Notes: generated by a model not told the origin, from the sequence alone. DNA of 64,000 nt from JAZKGA01 sp040386235 (GCA_040386235.1 JAZKGA010000001.1:496001-560000), one strand, 5' to 3'. Counted from the first letter of the stretch, positions 26,034 to 34,778 are shown. Numbers and translations are program-made.

Positions 26034-26795
26034 TTACATTTTGGTAAGGTCGCGCGTTGCCGTAACTTTTTCAACAATTTGCAGAGGCTTCGGGACATGC
26101 CTGATTCTCTTCCACACTAATTTTAGTGCCTGCCAGTGAATGAGGGTAATCGCCCTGAGTGTTACCAGTGGATGCGACCAAAAAGCTAACCTAAGTGTTT
26201 TGGAGGTCAGCGGAGAGAAAGACCCTGCCAGGAATGTAATAAGCTGCTTTTTGCCTGAATCATCGTAATAATTAATCCAAATACCAAGTGTGTCGTCGCG
26301 CAGATCAAATCGAAAACGATACTGTCCGTTTCTTGGCAGAAAAGGTGAGACATGGAAAACTTTTGTGGCTTCCAACCACATATCTGGCGACAGTTCGCTA
26401 TGATTTTTGTGCGCACACACATAAGTATGCTGCTCACCAAAAGTATTGTGTACTTCGCAGATTGTCGCGATTAAGCTTTTTTGTATATCGAGGCAGAGGT
26501 AAAAGCTGACGGGATTGAATACATATCCAAGCACACGTGGCATGGTAATCAGCACGATATGCTGGACAGCCTTGTCCAGCCCATAATCTTTTAGAATCGT
26601 TCTGGCCCATATCGACGGGTCGGTTCCATCTCTAAAGCCCACATCTTTAGGATGAAAACTTAGCAAGCGGCTTGGCAGTTTTGTGGCAGGTAATGGCAAC
26701 GCCAGATAATAAAGCGCATACGCAAAACCATGTACTTTTGGAAAAAGCCTTTTGTGCATAATTTTTGCGGTAAGAATTTGGGGGCTTACTTCCAT
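26034..26795 (-). CDS. DUF1365 protein
   Basis: 253 residues, a normal length for DUF1365 (COG3496). Family landmarks are HKRLFPKVHGFAYALYYLALP near the N-terminus, LGYVFNPVSFYLC, HNTFGEQHTY, KVFHVSPF and a membrane-associated C-terminal part with LVTLRAITLIHWQALKLV. The biochemical role is unsettled; genes of this family almost always pair with an FAD amine-oxidase-like protein and a CFA-like methyltransferase, as here. It overlaps the end of the FAD gene by ten bases and is followed by a 64-base gap before cfa. Confidence 0.9.
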   Translation of the reverse strand: MEVSPQILTAKIMHKRLFPKVHGFAYALYYLALPLPATKLPSRLLSFHPKDVGFRDGTDPSIWARTILKDYGLDKAVQHIVLITMPRVLGYVFNPVSFYLCLDIQKSLIATICEVHNTFGEQHTYVCAHKNHSELSPDMWLEATKVFHVSPFLPRNGQYRFRFDLRDDTLGIWINYYDDSGKKQLITFLAGSFSPLTSKTLRLAFWSHPLVTLRAITLIHWQALKLVWKRIRHVPKPLQIVEKVTATRDLTKM

Positions 26796-28060
26796 GGCGG
26801 GTGAATCCCCATACGATTGGCAATAGCAACTGCGCTTGATAAACCGTCTTCATGAAAACCGTAGCGTTGATATGCTCCGCAAAACCAAAAACGATCTTTT
26901 CCTTGGATGCGTTCTATTTCTGCCTGGCTGCGTATTGCGACTTCATCAAAAACCGGATGTTCGAACCAGTAGTCGTCATGGATTAAATCCGGGCGGGGCT
27001 CTCTATTGGGGTTGAGTGTAACAATGAATGGTTGATCCGTTTGCAATGGTTGCAGATTGTTCATCCAATAACTTAAGCACATATGAGGCGTCTTGTTTTT
27101 TTGTAATTCCGAGATATAGACCCAGCTTGCCCAAGCTGACTTACGTTTGGGCATAAAGCTTATATCGCTATGTAGTACAACGCGATTGGGTTGATATCTG
27201 AATGCACCAAGCACCCTTCGCTCTGCCGGACTTGGTTGGTCAATCATGGAAAGCGCCTGGTCGGCATGGCATGCAAATACAATTTCATCGAATGCCTCGC
27301 TTTTTCCCTGACTATCGACCACCGTTACGCCAGCTTGACTGCGTAAAACTTTATGTACGCCTGCTTCCAGCCGAATACACTTTTTGAAGGGGGCCGACAA
27401 TCGCCTTACATACTCTCTACTTCCGCCTTGCACTGTGTACCATTGCGGTTGATCGTTGACAGTAAGCAGGCCATGATTTTCAAAGAAACGAATGAACGTG
27501 CAGGCAGGAAACTTGAGCATTTTCTCGACAGGCATACTCCAGATGGCACCGCCCATAGCAAGCAGGAAATAGTTTCTGAACCATGCCCCCATGCAAAGTT
27601 TGTCCAGGCATTGCTCAAGCGTTACTTCTGGAGGAGCAGTTAAGAATTGCTTCGCGGATGAGTTGAATTTCAAGATATCGACAATCATTCCCCAGAATGC
27701 AGGCCTTAATAGATTACGCTTTTGCGAAAATATATTTGACAGGCTTTGCGTGCCGTATTCCATCCATCCGTTCTGAATGCTTGCGCCAAACGACATATCG
27801 CTTTTGACGACAGGCACTTGTAGATGTTCGAACAGCCTGGTTAACAAAGGATAATTACGATAATTAAAAACGATAAATCCTGTATCTACAGGGATTACGC
27901 CATTAGCAGTTTTAACATCAATGGTGCGGCTATGACCGCCGATGTAACTATTTTTCTCATAAACGAATATATCGTGATGCGGATACAGTAAGCTAGCTGT
28001 TGCTAGGCCTGAGATGCCACTACCAATAATCGCTATTTTTTTTCGCTTTTGAATTTCCAT
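26786..28060 (-). CDS. FAD-dependent amine-oxidase-like oxidoreductase (COG2907)
   Basis: 424 residues from ATG 28060; an upstream TTG at 28090 is less likely. It begins with the dinucleotide fold IAIIGSGISGLATASLL and the YEKNSYIGGHS FAD motif, and has a FACHADQAL block and a C-terminal FCGAYQRYGFHEDGL motif typical of this family. Members probably oxidise or desaturate lipid acyl chains. It follows the histidine kinase by 50 bases in the same direction and overlaps DUF1365, so it belongs to the operon. Confidence 0.88.
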   Translation of the reverse strand: MEIQKRKKIAIIGSGISGLATASLLYPHHDIFVYEKNSYIGGHSRTIDVKTANGVIPVDTGFIVFNYRNYPLLTRLFEHLQVPVVKSDMSFGASIQNGWMEYGTQSLSNIFSQKRNLLRPAFWGMIVDILKFNSSAKQFLTAPPEVTLEQCLDKLCMGAWFRNYFLLAMGGAIWSMPVEKMLKFPACTFIRFFENHGLLTVNDQPQWYTVQGGSREYVRRLSAPFKKCIRLEAGVHKVLRSQAGVTVVDSQGKSEAFDEIVFACHADQALSMIDQPSPAERRVLGAFRYQPNRVVLHSDISFMPKRKSAWASWVYISELQKNKTPHMCLSYWMNNLQPLQTDQPFIVTLNPNREPRPDLIHDDYWFEHPVFDEVAIRSQAEIERIQGKDRFWFCGAYQRYGFHEDGLSSAVAIANRMGIHPPWK

Positions 28061-28110
28061 GATATGATTGTGATGGTTAACTTTTTGCAAGAAGCTTGCC
28101 CAACCCTAAA

Positions 28111-29478
28111 CTATTGGTAAGGTTGCAGTTGAATACGCACCCTAAGACCAGGCTTTGCATCTTGCAGGGTGATTAAGCCTTTGTGCCGTTCAATCACAGC
28201 CTTTACCAGGCTAAGGCCTAAACCATTGCCGGGTGTCGCACGACTCGCATCGCCACGATAAAAATGCTGGAATACGTGTTCTTTTTCTTGGCTTGTTATA
28301 CCTGGGCCACGATCTTCAATAATGATGATTACAACGCCTTCATGTAATTTTGCGTCAAGTATCACTTCAGAATCTTGAGGAGAAAATTTAATCGCGTTAT
28401 CAAGAAGATTGGCAAAAAGCTGAAATAGAAGATTTACATCTCCTTTTACTATTAACGCTTTAGAAATGTTAATTCGCAATATAATTTGCTTTTCTTCGGC
28501 TACTGGCTCGTAAAGCTCAAGAACATCTTGCAGAACTATTTTTAAATCAACATCAGAAAAAACATCGTGTCGCTTTCCTTGCTGAATATTGGTAATCCTA
28601 AGAAGAGAATGAAAGACTGCAAGAATCCTGTCTGCTTCTGCCAATAGAGTGTCTAAATGGTGGTCGGTTACAGCTTTTCCTTTTAAGGACTCGATCTCAC
28701 TTCTTAAACCAGTCAGTGGTGTTCGTAAATCGTGTGCAATATTATTGCTTACTTGGCGTATGCCGGTCATAAGACCTTCGATTTGTTCTAGGAAACTGTT
28801 CAACACGCGGGAAAGATTACTTAAATCATCCCATTTACTATCAATAGAAATTCTCTGTGATAAATCACCGGTTTCGGTAATAAATTGCGCGGTGTTGGCA
28901 ATGCGGTTGATACGGCTTACAACGAAATAACTGATCCCAAAACTGACAAGTATAACAGCTGACATTAACGTCATAATCAGCATGCTTAAATGTTTCAGGC
29001 GTTCATAGCTTGCAATCAAGTTATGAATATCACGCGCAATCACTATGCGCGACCCATTCGATAAAGTATGAATTTTAGCCGCCAGGAGCTGATTTCCATT
29101 CGGCGTATCTATCGTGAAACGAAGAACGCCTTCTGCGATAGGTTGAACGTTAAATGGAAGTGCATCAATCGTTCCGGCCAGCTTCTTTCCATTTTCATCT
29201 TCGTAAAGAAAATGGACCCCCGGATCATGCCTTGAGCGTTGGATGATATAAGGGATAAGGGATTGAGAATTCTGTGAGTCAATCGTTGTGAGCATACTGA
29301 TTTCAGCATCAATCGCCGCCTCAGTCTCACGCATAAAATCCTGGCGGCCAAAATCATAAAGAAAATACCCTAAAATAGCAGCCGATATACTTAGCAGCAC
29401 GGTAAAAAGAAGCGCCATCTTAAAGCTGGAGCTGGCTGTATAGCGATTAATAGCTGTCTTCGACAATGTATCCTGCAC
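28111..29478 (-). CDS. sensor histidine kinase
   Basis: 455 residues from a GTG at 29478 that overlaps the response-regulator gene. Two membrane helices (residues about 21-43 and 168-190) bracket a roughly 125-residue periplasmic sensor. A HAMP segment, the dimerisation box NNIAHDLRTPLTG with the phospho-accepting His, and a full ATP-binding domain follow (N box LLDNAIKFSP, G1 EDRGPGI, G2 GNGLGLSL). It resembles the CusS/QseC class of kinases. With the adjacent OmpR-type regulator it presumably controls the lipid cluster downstream. The signal is unknown. Confidence 0.9.
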   Translation of the reverse strand: MQDTLSKTAINRYTASSSFKMALLFTVLLSISAAILGYFLYDFGRQDFMRETEAAIDAEISMLTTIDSQNSQSLIPYIIQRSRHDPGVHFLYEDENGKKLAGTIDALPFNVQPIAEGVLRFTIDTPNGNQLLAAKIHTLSNGSRIVIARDIHNLIASYERLKHLSMLIMTLMSAVILVSFGISYFVVSRINRIANTAQFITETGDLSQRISIDSKWDDLSNLSRVLNSFLEQIEGLMTGIRQVSNNIAHDLRTPLTGLRSEIESLKGKAVTDHHLDTLLAEADRILAVFHSLLRITNIQQGKRHDVFSDVDLKIVLQDVLELYEPVAEEKQIILRINISKALIVKGDVNLLFQLFANLLDNAIKFSPQDSEVILDAKLHEGVVIIIIEDRGPGITSQEKEHVFQHFYRGDASRATPGNGLGLSLVKAVIERHKGLITLQDAKPGLRVRIQLQPYQ

Positions 29479-30127
29479 CGCGCACCGTTTTAATGATAGT
29501 GTTTCCCGTGTCGCCTAATTTCTTTCTCAAACGACTTATATGGACGTCGATCACGCTCGTTTGCGGATCAAAATGGTAATCCCACACGGCTTCAAGCAAC
29601 ATGGTGCGCGTAACCAGCTGTCCTTTGAATTTCAGTAAATATTCTAGCAAACGGAACTCTCGTGTTTGCAGTTCAATAAGATGGCCTGCCTTCTTTACTT
29701 TGTGGGCAAGCAAGTCCATTTCCAAATTACCTGCTTTAAGGACGGTTGCTTGAGCAGAATGCGATGTTGATGCACGTTTGCCCAATGCTTCTAAACGCGC
29801 CAGCAATTCGATAAATGCAAAAGGTTTAACCAAATAATCGTCGCCACCGGCACGCAAACCAACAACACGATCATCTACATCTCCCAACGAGCTTAAAATC
29901 AGCGCGCTGGTTAAATTACCGCTTCCCCGCAATGTTTTAATTATAGATAAACCATCTAATTTGGGAAGCATGCGATCTACGACCAAAACGTCATATTTTT
30001 CATTGCTTGCAAGATGCAGCCCTGTTTCACCATCTTCTGCAACATCCACAGCATGACCGGCTTCTTTCAAACCGTTCTGGATGTAAGTTCTTATTTTGGT
30101 GTCATCTTCTATAATTAGAATTCGCAT
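29447..30127 (-). CDS. OmpR/PhoB-family response regulator
   Basis: 226 residues from ATG 30127 (MRILIIEDD); a GTG at 30139 would add four residues. The receiver domain has the acidic pair ED, the phosphorylation site D in VVDRMLPKLDG, threonine/serine and the VKPF lysine. The C-terminal winged helix shows REFRLLEYLLKF, TRTMLLEAVWDY and VIDVHISRLRKKLG. It is the promoter-proximal gene of the nine-gene run and overlaps the kinase gene, so autoregulation of the whole set is likely. The upstream 230 bases form the probable control region, where I do not see a convincing promoter or direct repeat. Confidence 0.92.
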   Translation of the reverse strand: MRILIIEDDTKIRTYIQNGLKEAGHAVDVAEDGETGLHLASNEKYDVLVVDRMLPKLDGLSIIKTLRGSGNLTSALILSSLGDVDDRVVGLRAGGDDYLVKPFAFIELLARLEALGKRASTSHSAQATVLKAGNLEMDLLAHKVKKAGHLIELQTREFRLLEYLLKFKGQLVTRTMLLEAVWDYHFDPQTSVIDVHISRLRKKLGDTGNTIIKTVRGAGYIVEDSY

Positions 30128-30358
30128 GTTGCCAAACACTCACCGTTTATGTTCTTGAGTTTTATTCCGAGACTAGCAGTTGCGAACGCTGGCGGCGGTC
30201 TTGGCCATTTTACATCTTTTGAATGAATGCTATACAAAGCCTCTTTAGCCTGCACTATTGTGACCATACGTAGAAGCATAAGTCATAAGACGCTATCTAG
30301 AAAGAGGTATTTAAATTTGTGTGCGTGAAATTTCCGATGTAAATTTAAACGCGGTGGC

Positions 30359-30445
30359 TTATTTCTTAAGCGTCAATGTCGGAACGGCCCGAGCCGCAGC
30401 TTTGGCACGTTTGTCAAAATCGTGAGCAACCAAAATCCCGCGCAC
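30359..30445 (-). pseudogene. C-terminal remnant of an unidentified coding gene
   Basis: A short frame ending at TAA 30359 reads RGILVAHDFDKRAKAAARAV and a few more residues, a composition and helix pattern that look like the end of a real protein. An in-frame TGA lies just upstream, so nothing longer is open. It lies left of the island end, between the lipid operon and the stranded tRNA terminator. I interpret it as gene debris, with weak confidence. Confidence 0.3.
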
Positions 30446-30460
30446 GGGCTTTCATGCAAC

Positions 30461-30485
30461 AAAAAACCGCCCTGATGGCGGCTTT
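30461..30485 (-). terminator. rho-independent terminator, probably native to tRNA-fMet
   Basis: On the minus strand a CCGCC stem (30481-30477), a five-base loop and GGCGG (30471-30467) are followed by a run of six T. Extra G-U and A-U pairs extend the stem. It lies about 25 bases beyond the left copy of the 15-bp repeat that ends tRNA-fMet. Before island insertion it would therefore have directly followed that tRNA. Confidence 0.8.
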
Positions 30486-30506
30486 GACTCTTTTTAGAGA
30501 GGGAAA

Positions 30507-30521
30507 TTGGTTGCGGGGGCC
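30507..30521. repeat. island attachment site, left copy (15 bp)
   Basis: TTGGTTGCGGGGGCC is repeated exactly at 47144-47158, where it is the last 14 bases of tRNA-fMet plus one. It marks the far end of the integrated island; the sequence to its left continues as the chromosomal flank with the tRNA's probable terminator. Confidence 0.85.
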
Positions 30522-30657
30522 GTAACAAAAAAATATGCGTAACCTACTGGTAATCATAACTTATGTGCTTTTTAAAAATAGCCTGTACCGCGTCTTGTAC
30601 TGTAAAAACTTATCTACAAGTATTGCAATACGAAAGCTATTGGCTTAAGCTTGGTAC

Positions 30658-30765
30658 ATGGAATATTTGGATGCTTTTACATCTGTAATTAACCTTATAG
30701 TTGCCTGCATCGGGCTGCTCTCAATAAAAAAATTCCTTTATTGTCTCCGAATCTTACGCCAATAA
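30658..30765 (+). CDS. possible 35-residue membrane peptide
   Basis: ATG 30658 opens 35 codons encoding an acidic start (MEYLDAF), one hydrophobic helix (VINLIVACIGLL) and a basic tail (IKKFLYCLRILRQ). This topology fits a small membrane peptide, but the ribosome site is weak and no relative is known to me. The rest of 30522-30777 shows nothing else recognisable. Confidence 0.25.
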   Translation: MEYLDAFTSVINLIVACIGLLSIKKFLYCLRILRQ

Positions 30766-30777
30766 GCTTACATGTTT

Positions 30778-31395
30778 TCAATATTTCCCAAACTTTTTCT
30801 TGGCCGTGGAGACGTAAATTTTTCCATTCAAACTAATTGCAGAGGGCAGGCTAACTAGCTCGCTGACAGAAAGAGTTGCATGGTTATCAATGGTGTCTTT
30901 TTTTATGCCGCTAATAGGGTAAGGAATTTTTGCAACTGCTTTTAGATCATTTTCTTCAATTGAGCGGCTGCCAACAAGCGTAATATCCGACATAAAGACG
31001 GCTGTCCCAATAACTGCGAATTGATCATGTTTTAGTTTTACAAAAGCAGAACATGCATCACGCCCAACTACAATTTGTATTTCGTCGGGCGCGGGCAAAT
31101 GAGTGAGATAGCCTTGATCGATTAGCTCCCAAATTGCCCACCGCGCAAATAACCCTACTGACAGGTTTGTATAGAAACCTCTACCGTCAGAAAGATGTAA
31201 TGTGTGCAGGCCATCAAAATTTCCTAGCACCGTACGATTAAAAGATTTTCGTTGATCAGATTTCCGGCTTTTAGCTTGTTTAAATTCCCCCGCCCACATG
31301 CATTTAACCCGCAGTTCATTTAGCAAACAGACGCTTACGGGGCTAACTTGATTTAACGTATCTAATATTCTCTTTTTTCGTTTTGTAAGGCGCAT
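30778..31395 (-). CDS. hypothetical island protein, 205 residues
   Basis: I do not recognise this protein. The N-terminus is very basic (MRLTKRKKRILD) and could be a short DNA-binding helix. The middle has a helical stretch (LFARWAIWELIDQGYL) resembling a winged-helix remnant, followed by beta-rich sequence. No membrane segment or enzyme motif is evident. It is transcribed toward the left island end, divergently from the ParB-like gene; the 120-base gap between them presumably carries promoters for both. Confidence 0.6.
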   Translation of the reverse strand: MRLTKRKKRILDTLNQVSPVSVCLLNELRVKCMWAGEFKQAKSRKSDQRKSFNRTVLGNFDGLHTLHLSDGRGFYTNLSVGLFARWAIWELIDQGYLTHLPAPDEIQIVVGRDACSAFVKLKHDQFAVIGTAVFMSDITLVGSRSIEENDLKAVAKIPYPISGIKKDTIDNHATLSVSELVSLPSAISLNGKIYVSTAKKKFGKY

Positions 31396-31516
31396 AGGCT
31401 ACTACACCATTTTGATTGTTCATAAGTAAAGGGATTAACAGAGTAATACTTTTATGATTTAATCCATATTCTTACGATTTTTATTAGAAAGTTGCTACCT
31501 CGTAAGGAGGGGAGCT

Positions 31517-32866
31517 ATGCCTGTACTCAACAAATATGAAGCATTGCCCATAGCCAGCCTGATGGTTAATCCTGATAACGACAGGCATGGTGTGCTTGAC
31601 GATGAAATAGAGGCTATGAACTGGCTGCTTACTGACTCCAGCGCCAAAATCAAAACCCTTGCCAAAGACATCGCCGAAAAGGGATATGTCTTTGCAGCGC
31701 CTTTGGTGTCAAAAGTTGATGACGTTTGGCTCATGCATGATGGCAACCGCAGAGTAACCTGCGTAAAAATGCTACAGAATCCCACTCTGGCTAATGACCC
31801 TACTTGGCAACGATTTTTTGAAAAGCTGGCTAACAATCATACTGAAAACATTCCCAGCAAGCTTGTGTGCCGAATAGAGGAAGATCAAGACGTTATCGAG
31901 GATATTAAATTCCGGCTCCATGCAGGTGGTGAGAGTGGTGTAGGTACAGTTCCTTGGAACTTAAGGCAGCAGCAAAATCACGCAATTAGAACAGGCAAAC
32001 AGCATACACCAAGCTTAGGCGTTCAGATTGAAAGTCTGATGAAAGAAAAAGGATTCCTGTCACAGAAAGAGGAATTGCCTGTTAGGAACATAGAAAGATT
32101 GCTTTCTTCTAAGAAATATCAAGAAAAAGTTGGTATCGCTTATACAAAGGGAGGCAATATGAGCTTTATCTTCCCTGAAGATCGCGCAATGAAAATTCTT
32201 AAAAAAGTCTGTGCCGACTTCATGGAAAAGAAAATCACGATTGATGGACTCATTAAGAATGCGCAGAAAGATGAATACTTTAAGAAAATTGCGCACGAAG
32301 GATTCGCATTGAATGGTAATGAACAGCTGGAAGATCAGAAGCCAGTCTCTCGGCCCCAGGCTCATCAGGAAACTCCAGTTCAAAAGCGCCAACTTATTCA
32401 AAGGCCGCGTTATTGTTTAATTCCGCAGGACAGCGTCTTTATTTTTGATGACCATGACAATTTGAATCGGATTAAAGCTATCATTACAGAGTTACAGACA
32501 TTACCATTGAAAAAATATGTCAATGCTGCTTCCGTGCTATTCAGAGTTTTGATAGAGGCTTGCACAAACTATTATAATGAAACTCAGGGCGTTCATAGCA
32601 GATCAGATAAAATCCACGTGACTGTACAAGCTGCTTTAGATCATATGGTACAAAATGGGAAAATATACGGAAAGGATGCTGAAGTATTAAAAAAATTCTC
32701 TCAGCAAGAGGAGATATTGTCAGCTCACACTTTTCATACCTATGTACACTCTTACCTTACTACGCCATCAGAGCAGCACCTGTGCGCCATGTGGGATACA
32801 TTTAATCAGTACATAAAAACTTGCATAAACCAAAAAGCCGATGCCGAGGCTAAAGATGCTGCTTAA
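31517..32866 (+). CDS. ParB/Srx-fold protein, first gene of a two-gene module
   Basis: 449 residues, with a strong ribosome site (AAGGAGG) before ATG 31517. The N-terminal ~110 residues follow the ParB/Srx pattern: IASLMVNPDNDRHG, LAKDIAEKGYV, then VWLMHDGNRRVTCVKML near 74-86, corresponding to the box that binds nucleotide in ParB-like proteins. No helix-turn-helix or partition partner is seen, so it is not a plasmid ParB. The C-terminal region (about 335-440) is helical, with a segment KYVNAASVLFRVLIEACTNY like that of HEPN-related domains. The next gene starts immediately after its stop. A nucleotide-sensing or nuclease role in defence is plausible but unproven. Confidence 0.7.
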   Translation: MPVLNKYEALPIASLMVNPDNDRHGVLDDEIEAMNWLLTDSSAKIKTLAKDIAEKGYVFAAPLVSKVDDVWLMHDGNRRVTCVKMLQNPTLANDPTWQRFFEKLANNHTENIPSKLVCRIEEDQDVIEDIKFRLHAGGESGVGTVPWNLRQQQNHAIRTGKQHTPSLGVQIESLMKEKGFLSQKEELPVRNIERLLSSKKYQEKVGIAYTKGGNMSFIFPEDRAMKILKKVCADFMEKKITIDGLIKNAQKDEYFKKIAHEGFALNGNEQLEDQKPVSRPQAHQETPVQKRQLIQRPRYCLIPQDSVFIFDDHDNLNRIKAIITELQTLPLKKYVNAASVLFRVLIEACTNYYNETQGVHSRSDKIHVTVQAALDHMVQNGKIYGKDAEVLKKFSQQEEILSAHTFHTYVHSYLTTPSEQHLCAMWDTFNQYIKTCINQKADAEAKDAA

Positions 32867-34102
32867 ATGATGAAATTTGCTGCCAATTATGAAATAAAAT
32901 CTGACTGCTCTATAATTGACGATGATTTAGTATTAAAAATAAAGCATCCAAAAGGCTCTTATAGAGTGCGCATCCAAAATATTCAGCGGTCAGTTTACAC
33001 TGTGCCGTTTCTTTTATCGCTTCATCTGTATTTTGAAGCGCCAGCTATAAAAGAAGCTCAAGATATAGCCGATGAACATTTGGCAGATTGCTTGAATATG
33101 CTTGCCTTCACAACTGGCGCAAAGTTTAAATATCAGCGCATACGACAGATAGTCGAAGCAAAATCAGGGATGACATCGCTTCTCATGTGGAGCGACTCTA
33201 TTGAGTATGAAGATCCCCAGCCATATCTAAATAAGGACATAGAACAGGCTGTTGAGAAGCTTCTGGAGTTTGATATTCCACCTGCAATTCGACGCGCCAT
33301 GAGGTGGTATCGGCTGGGCATTAATGCCACAGTGCCTGATGATCAATTTATGAACTTTTGGTTTGCCTTAGAGATTGCTGCTGAGTTTCAAAAATCTACT
33401 GAAAAAGTTCCTGATCGCTGCCCAAAATGTCAAACTCCACTTTATTGTAATTCATGTCAGACCAATCCCGTCCATAAGCCATATGCACGGCAGGCAATTC
33501 GGGCCTTACTAAAATCAGTAGATAAGGACTGTGATGATCAAACCATTGAGCGTTTGGACAAGACAAGAAATAGTTTAATGCATGGCTCAACATTGCAAGA
33601 AATTGAAGATAGCTTGCCACAGCCCCACGAACAAATTGTTGATGTTTTAGGATGCTTGCTATGGAAGGCTTTAATTCATCACTTTCCTAAAGAATTTTTT
33701 GATGGAAAATTGATAATGGGTTTTCCATCTACCTTCTTGCACCGAAAAATTAATGCGATCATGCACTTACAAACAGTAGTTCCAGCAGGGACTGATGGCG
33801 ATTTAGACCTCAGCTTTTCTGGACTCCAAGCAAAGGTAGAGCCTTTTGGACCTCCTCAAAGCGCACAGCCAATTATAATTAGCATGAGTCCTGACCAGCA
33901 CAAGCGTCTTGGTCAACTTCGCCCTGAGAAAAAAGAGCACAAAGAAATGTGCCAGCGAATTTTCCAAAGAATGGAAGAAAAAAATGGCCGCGTATATGCT
34001 ATGGTCTTATCGACAGATAACGCATTAATCAAAAAGGCTATTGAAAAAGAGGAAACAGGTGCATGGCAAGACCTGTTTCGCGAAATTTATAGCGTGAGTT
34101 AA
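32867..34102 (+). CDS. HEPN-like protein with zinc ribbon, second gene of module
   Basis: 411 residues, starting directly at the upstream stop (TAA ATG). A beta-rich N-terminus is followed by a helical domain with FMNFWFALEIAAEF and, about 75 residues later, RNSLMHG near 235-241, which satisfies the RX4H motif of HEPN ribonucleases. Between them lies a zinc ribbon CPKC/CNSC (about 184-200). The layout resembles Apea-type HEPN domains. HEPN proteins often act as RNases in toxin and antiviral systems. The tight coupling to the ParB-like gene suggests one functional unit; the target is unknown. Confidence 0.7.
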   Translation: MMKFAANYEIKSDCSIIDDDLVLKIKHPKGSYRVRIQNIQRSVYTVPFLLSLHLYFEAPAIKEAQDIADEHLADCLNMLAFTTGAKFKYQRIRQIVEAKSGMTSLLMWSDSIEYEDPQPYLNKDIEQAVEKLLEFDIPPAIRRAMRWYRLGINATVPDDQFMNFWFALEIAAEFQKSTEKVPDRCPKCQTPLYCNSCQTNPVHKPYARQAIRALLKSVDKDCDDQTIERLDKTRNSLMHGSTLQEIEDSLPQPHEQIVDVLGCLLWKALIHHFPKEFFDGKLIMGFPSTFLHRKINAIMHLQTVVPAGTDGDLDLSFSGLQAKVEPFGPPQSAQPIIISMSPDQHKRLGQLRPEKKEHKEMCQRIFQRMEEKNGRVYAMVLSTDNALIKKAIEKEETGAWQDLFREIYSVS

Positions 34103-34214
34103 ACAGTGGTTACTGTGTCAGCAGCCAAAAAATCTGCCTAACATACTGATATTAATAATATTATCTTTCTTTATATATCTAGATATCGCATCTTATACCG
34201 CAAATAGAATACTT

Positions 34215-34499
34215 TTATAGAAGGTCCTTGGCTGTATCTTCTAACTTTTTCCCCATAGTCAAAACGAACTTTATGGGCAGGTCATGTTCTTTATCTGGTT
34301 CTGCGGAGCGCATAACAGGGATGATGCGGTCTAAGCAGAGTTTCAGCGCTGTGACATCCCCTGCTAAAGCCATCTGGACTGCTTTCTCGATCAAGGCAGG
34401 GGCATGTGGCTCTAGCAACGATCGCATTTCGGTTCGTTTGTCGCCAGCGCCTTTAGGCCTACCGTTAGGGTTTCCAGATCTTCCAGCAATGAATGTCAT
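34215..34499 (-). CDS. DUF5681-like small protein, copy 1
   Basis: 94 residues. The N-terminus TFIAGRSGNPNGRPKGAGDK is the DUF5681 signature (SGNPxGRPKG), common in phage and island genes. The rest is an amphipathic helical stretch (APALIEKAVQMALAGDVTALKL) and a beta strand ending KFVLTMGKK. A second copy with the same length and plan is at 43056-43340, so the two flank the cassette array. A palindromic site lies just upstream of both starts. The function is unknown; a DNA-binding or terminase-small-subunit-like role has been suggested by the motif only. Confidence 0.65.
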   Translation of the reverse strand: MTFIAGRSGNPNGRPKGAGDKRTEMRSLLEPHAPALIEKAVQMALAGDVTALKLCLDRIIPVMRSAEPDKEHDLPIKFVLTMGKKLEDTAKDLL

Positions 34500-34501
34500 G
34501 T

Positions 34502-34523
34502 TGATATTCTATTGTAAATATCA
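34502..34523. promoter_or_regulatory. palindromic operator before DUF5681 copy 1
   Basis: TGATATT, eight central bases, AATATCA, immediately upstream of the start codon at 34499. The same 22-base design is found at 43344-43365 before the paralogous gene while the surrounding DNA differs, which argues for a conserved operator or a 5' UTR hairpin rather than chance. Confidence 0.55.
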
Positions 34524-34687
34524 GAAATAATCAAAGGTCTCCGTTCTTAAAGCCAGCAGATATCTAACCAAGAGTCCTAATACCTAGAATGGGTAGGTAG
34601 TAAGCAATAGGTAGCTGGAAAAGAAATATCATATTCCCAAATATAGGTGCAGATATCCACTGGTCTTGAAAGCTGGTGAAAACGTTA

Positions 34688-34778
34688 GGATGGGTGTCCG
34701 AGTGGTTTAAGGAACTAGTCTTGAAAACTAGCGTACTCGCAAGGGTACCGTGGGTTCGAATCCCCCCCCCTCCCGCCA
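34688..34778 (+). tRNA. tRNA-Ser (UGA)-like, aberrant 3' half
   Basis: 91 bases with D arm TCC/GGA, anticodon loop CTTGAAA with stem CTAGT/ACTAG (anticodon TGA), a long variable arm with GTAC/GTAC pairing, TTCGAAT T loop and GCCA end. The acceptor GGATGGG does not pair well with the 3' side, which is a run of nine C followed by TCCC: two mismatches plus one extra base. It may be a decayed or recombined tRNA, or the C run may be a sequencing error. Its last bases with the next four (CCGCCATTTA) form the core repeated in the cassette array. Confidence 0.65.

Noticed and set aside
31517..32866. ParB-like protein as plasmid or chromosome partition factor
   Set aside because: There is no ParA partner, no parS-like repeat and no helix-turn-helix after the N-terminal fold.
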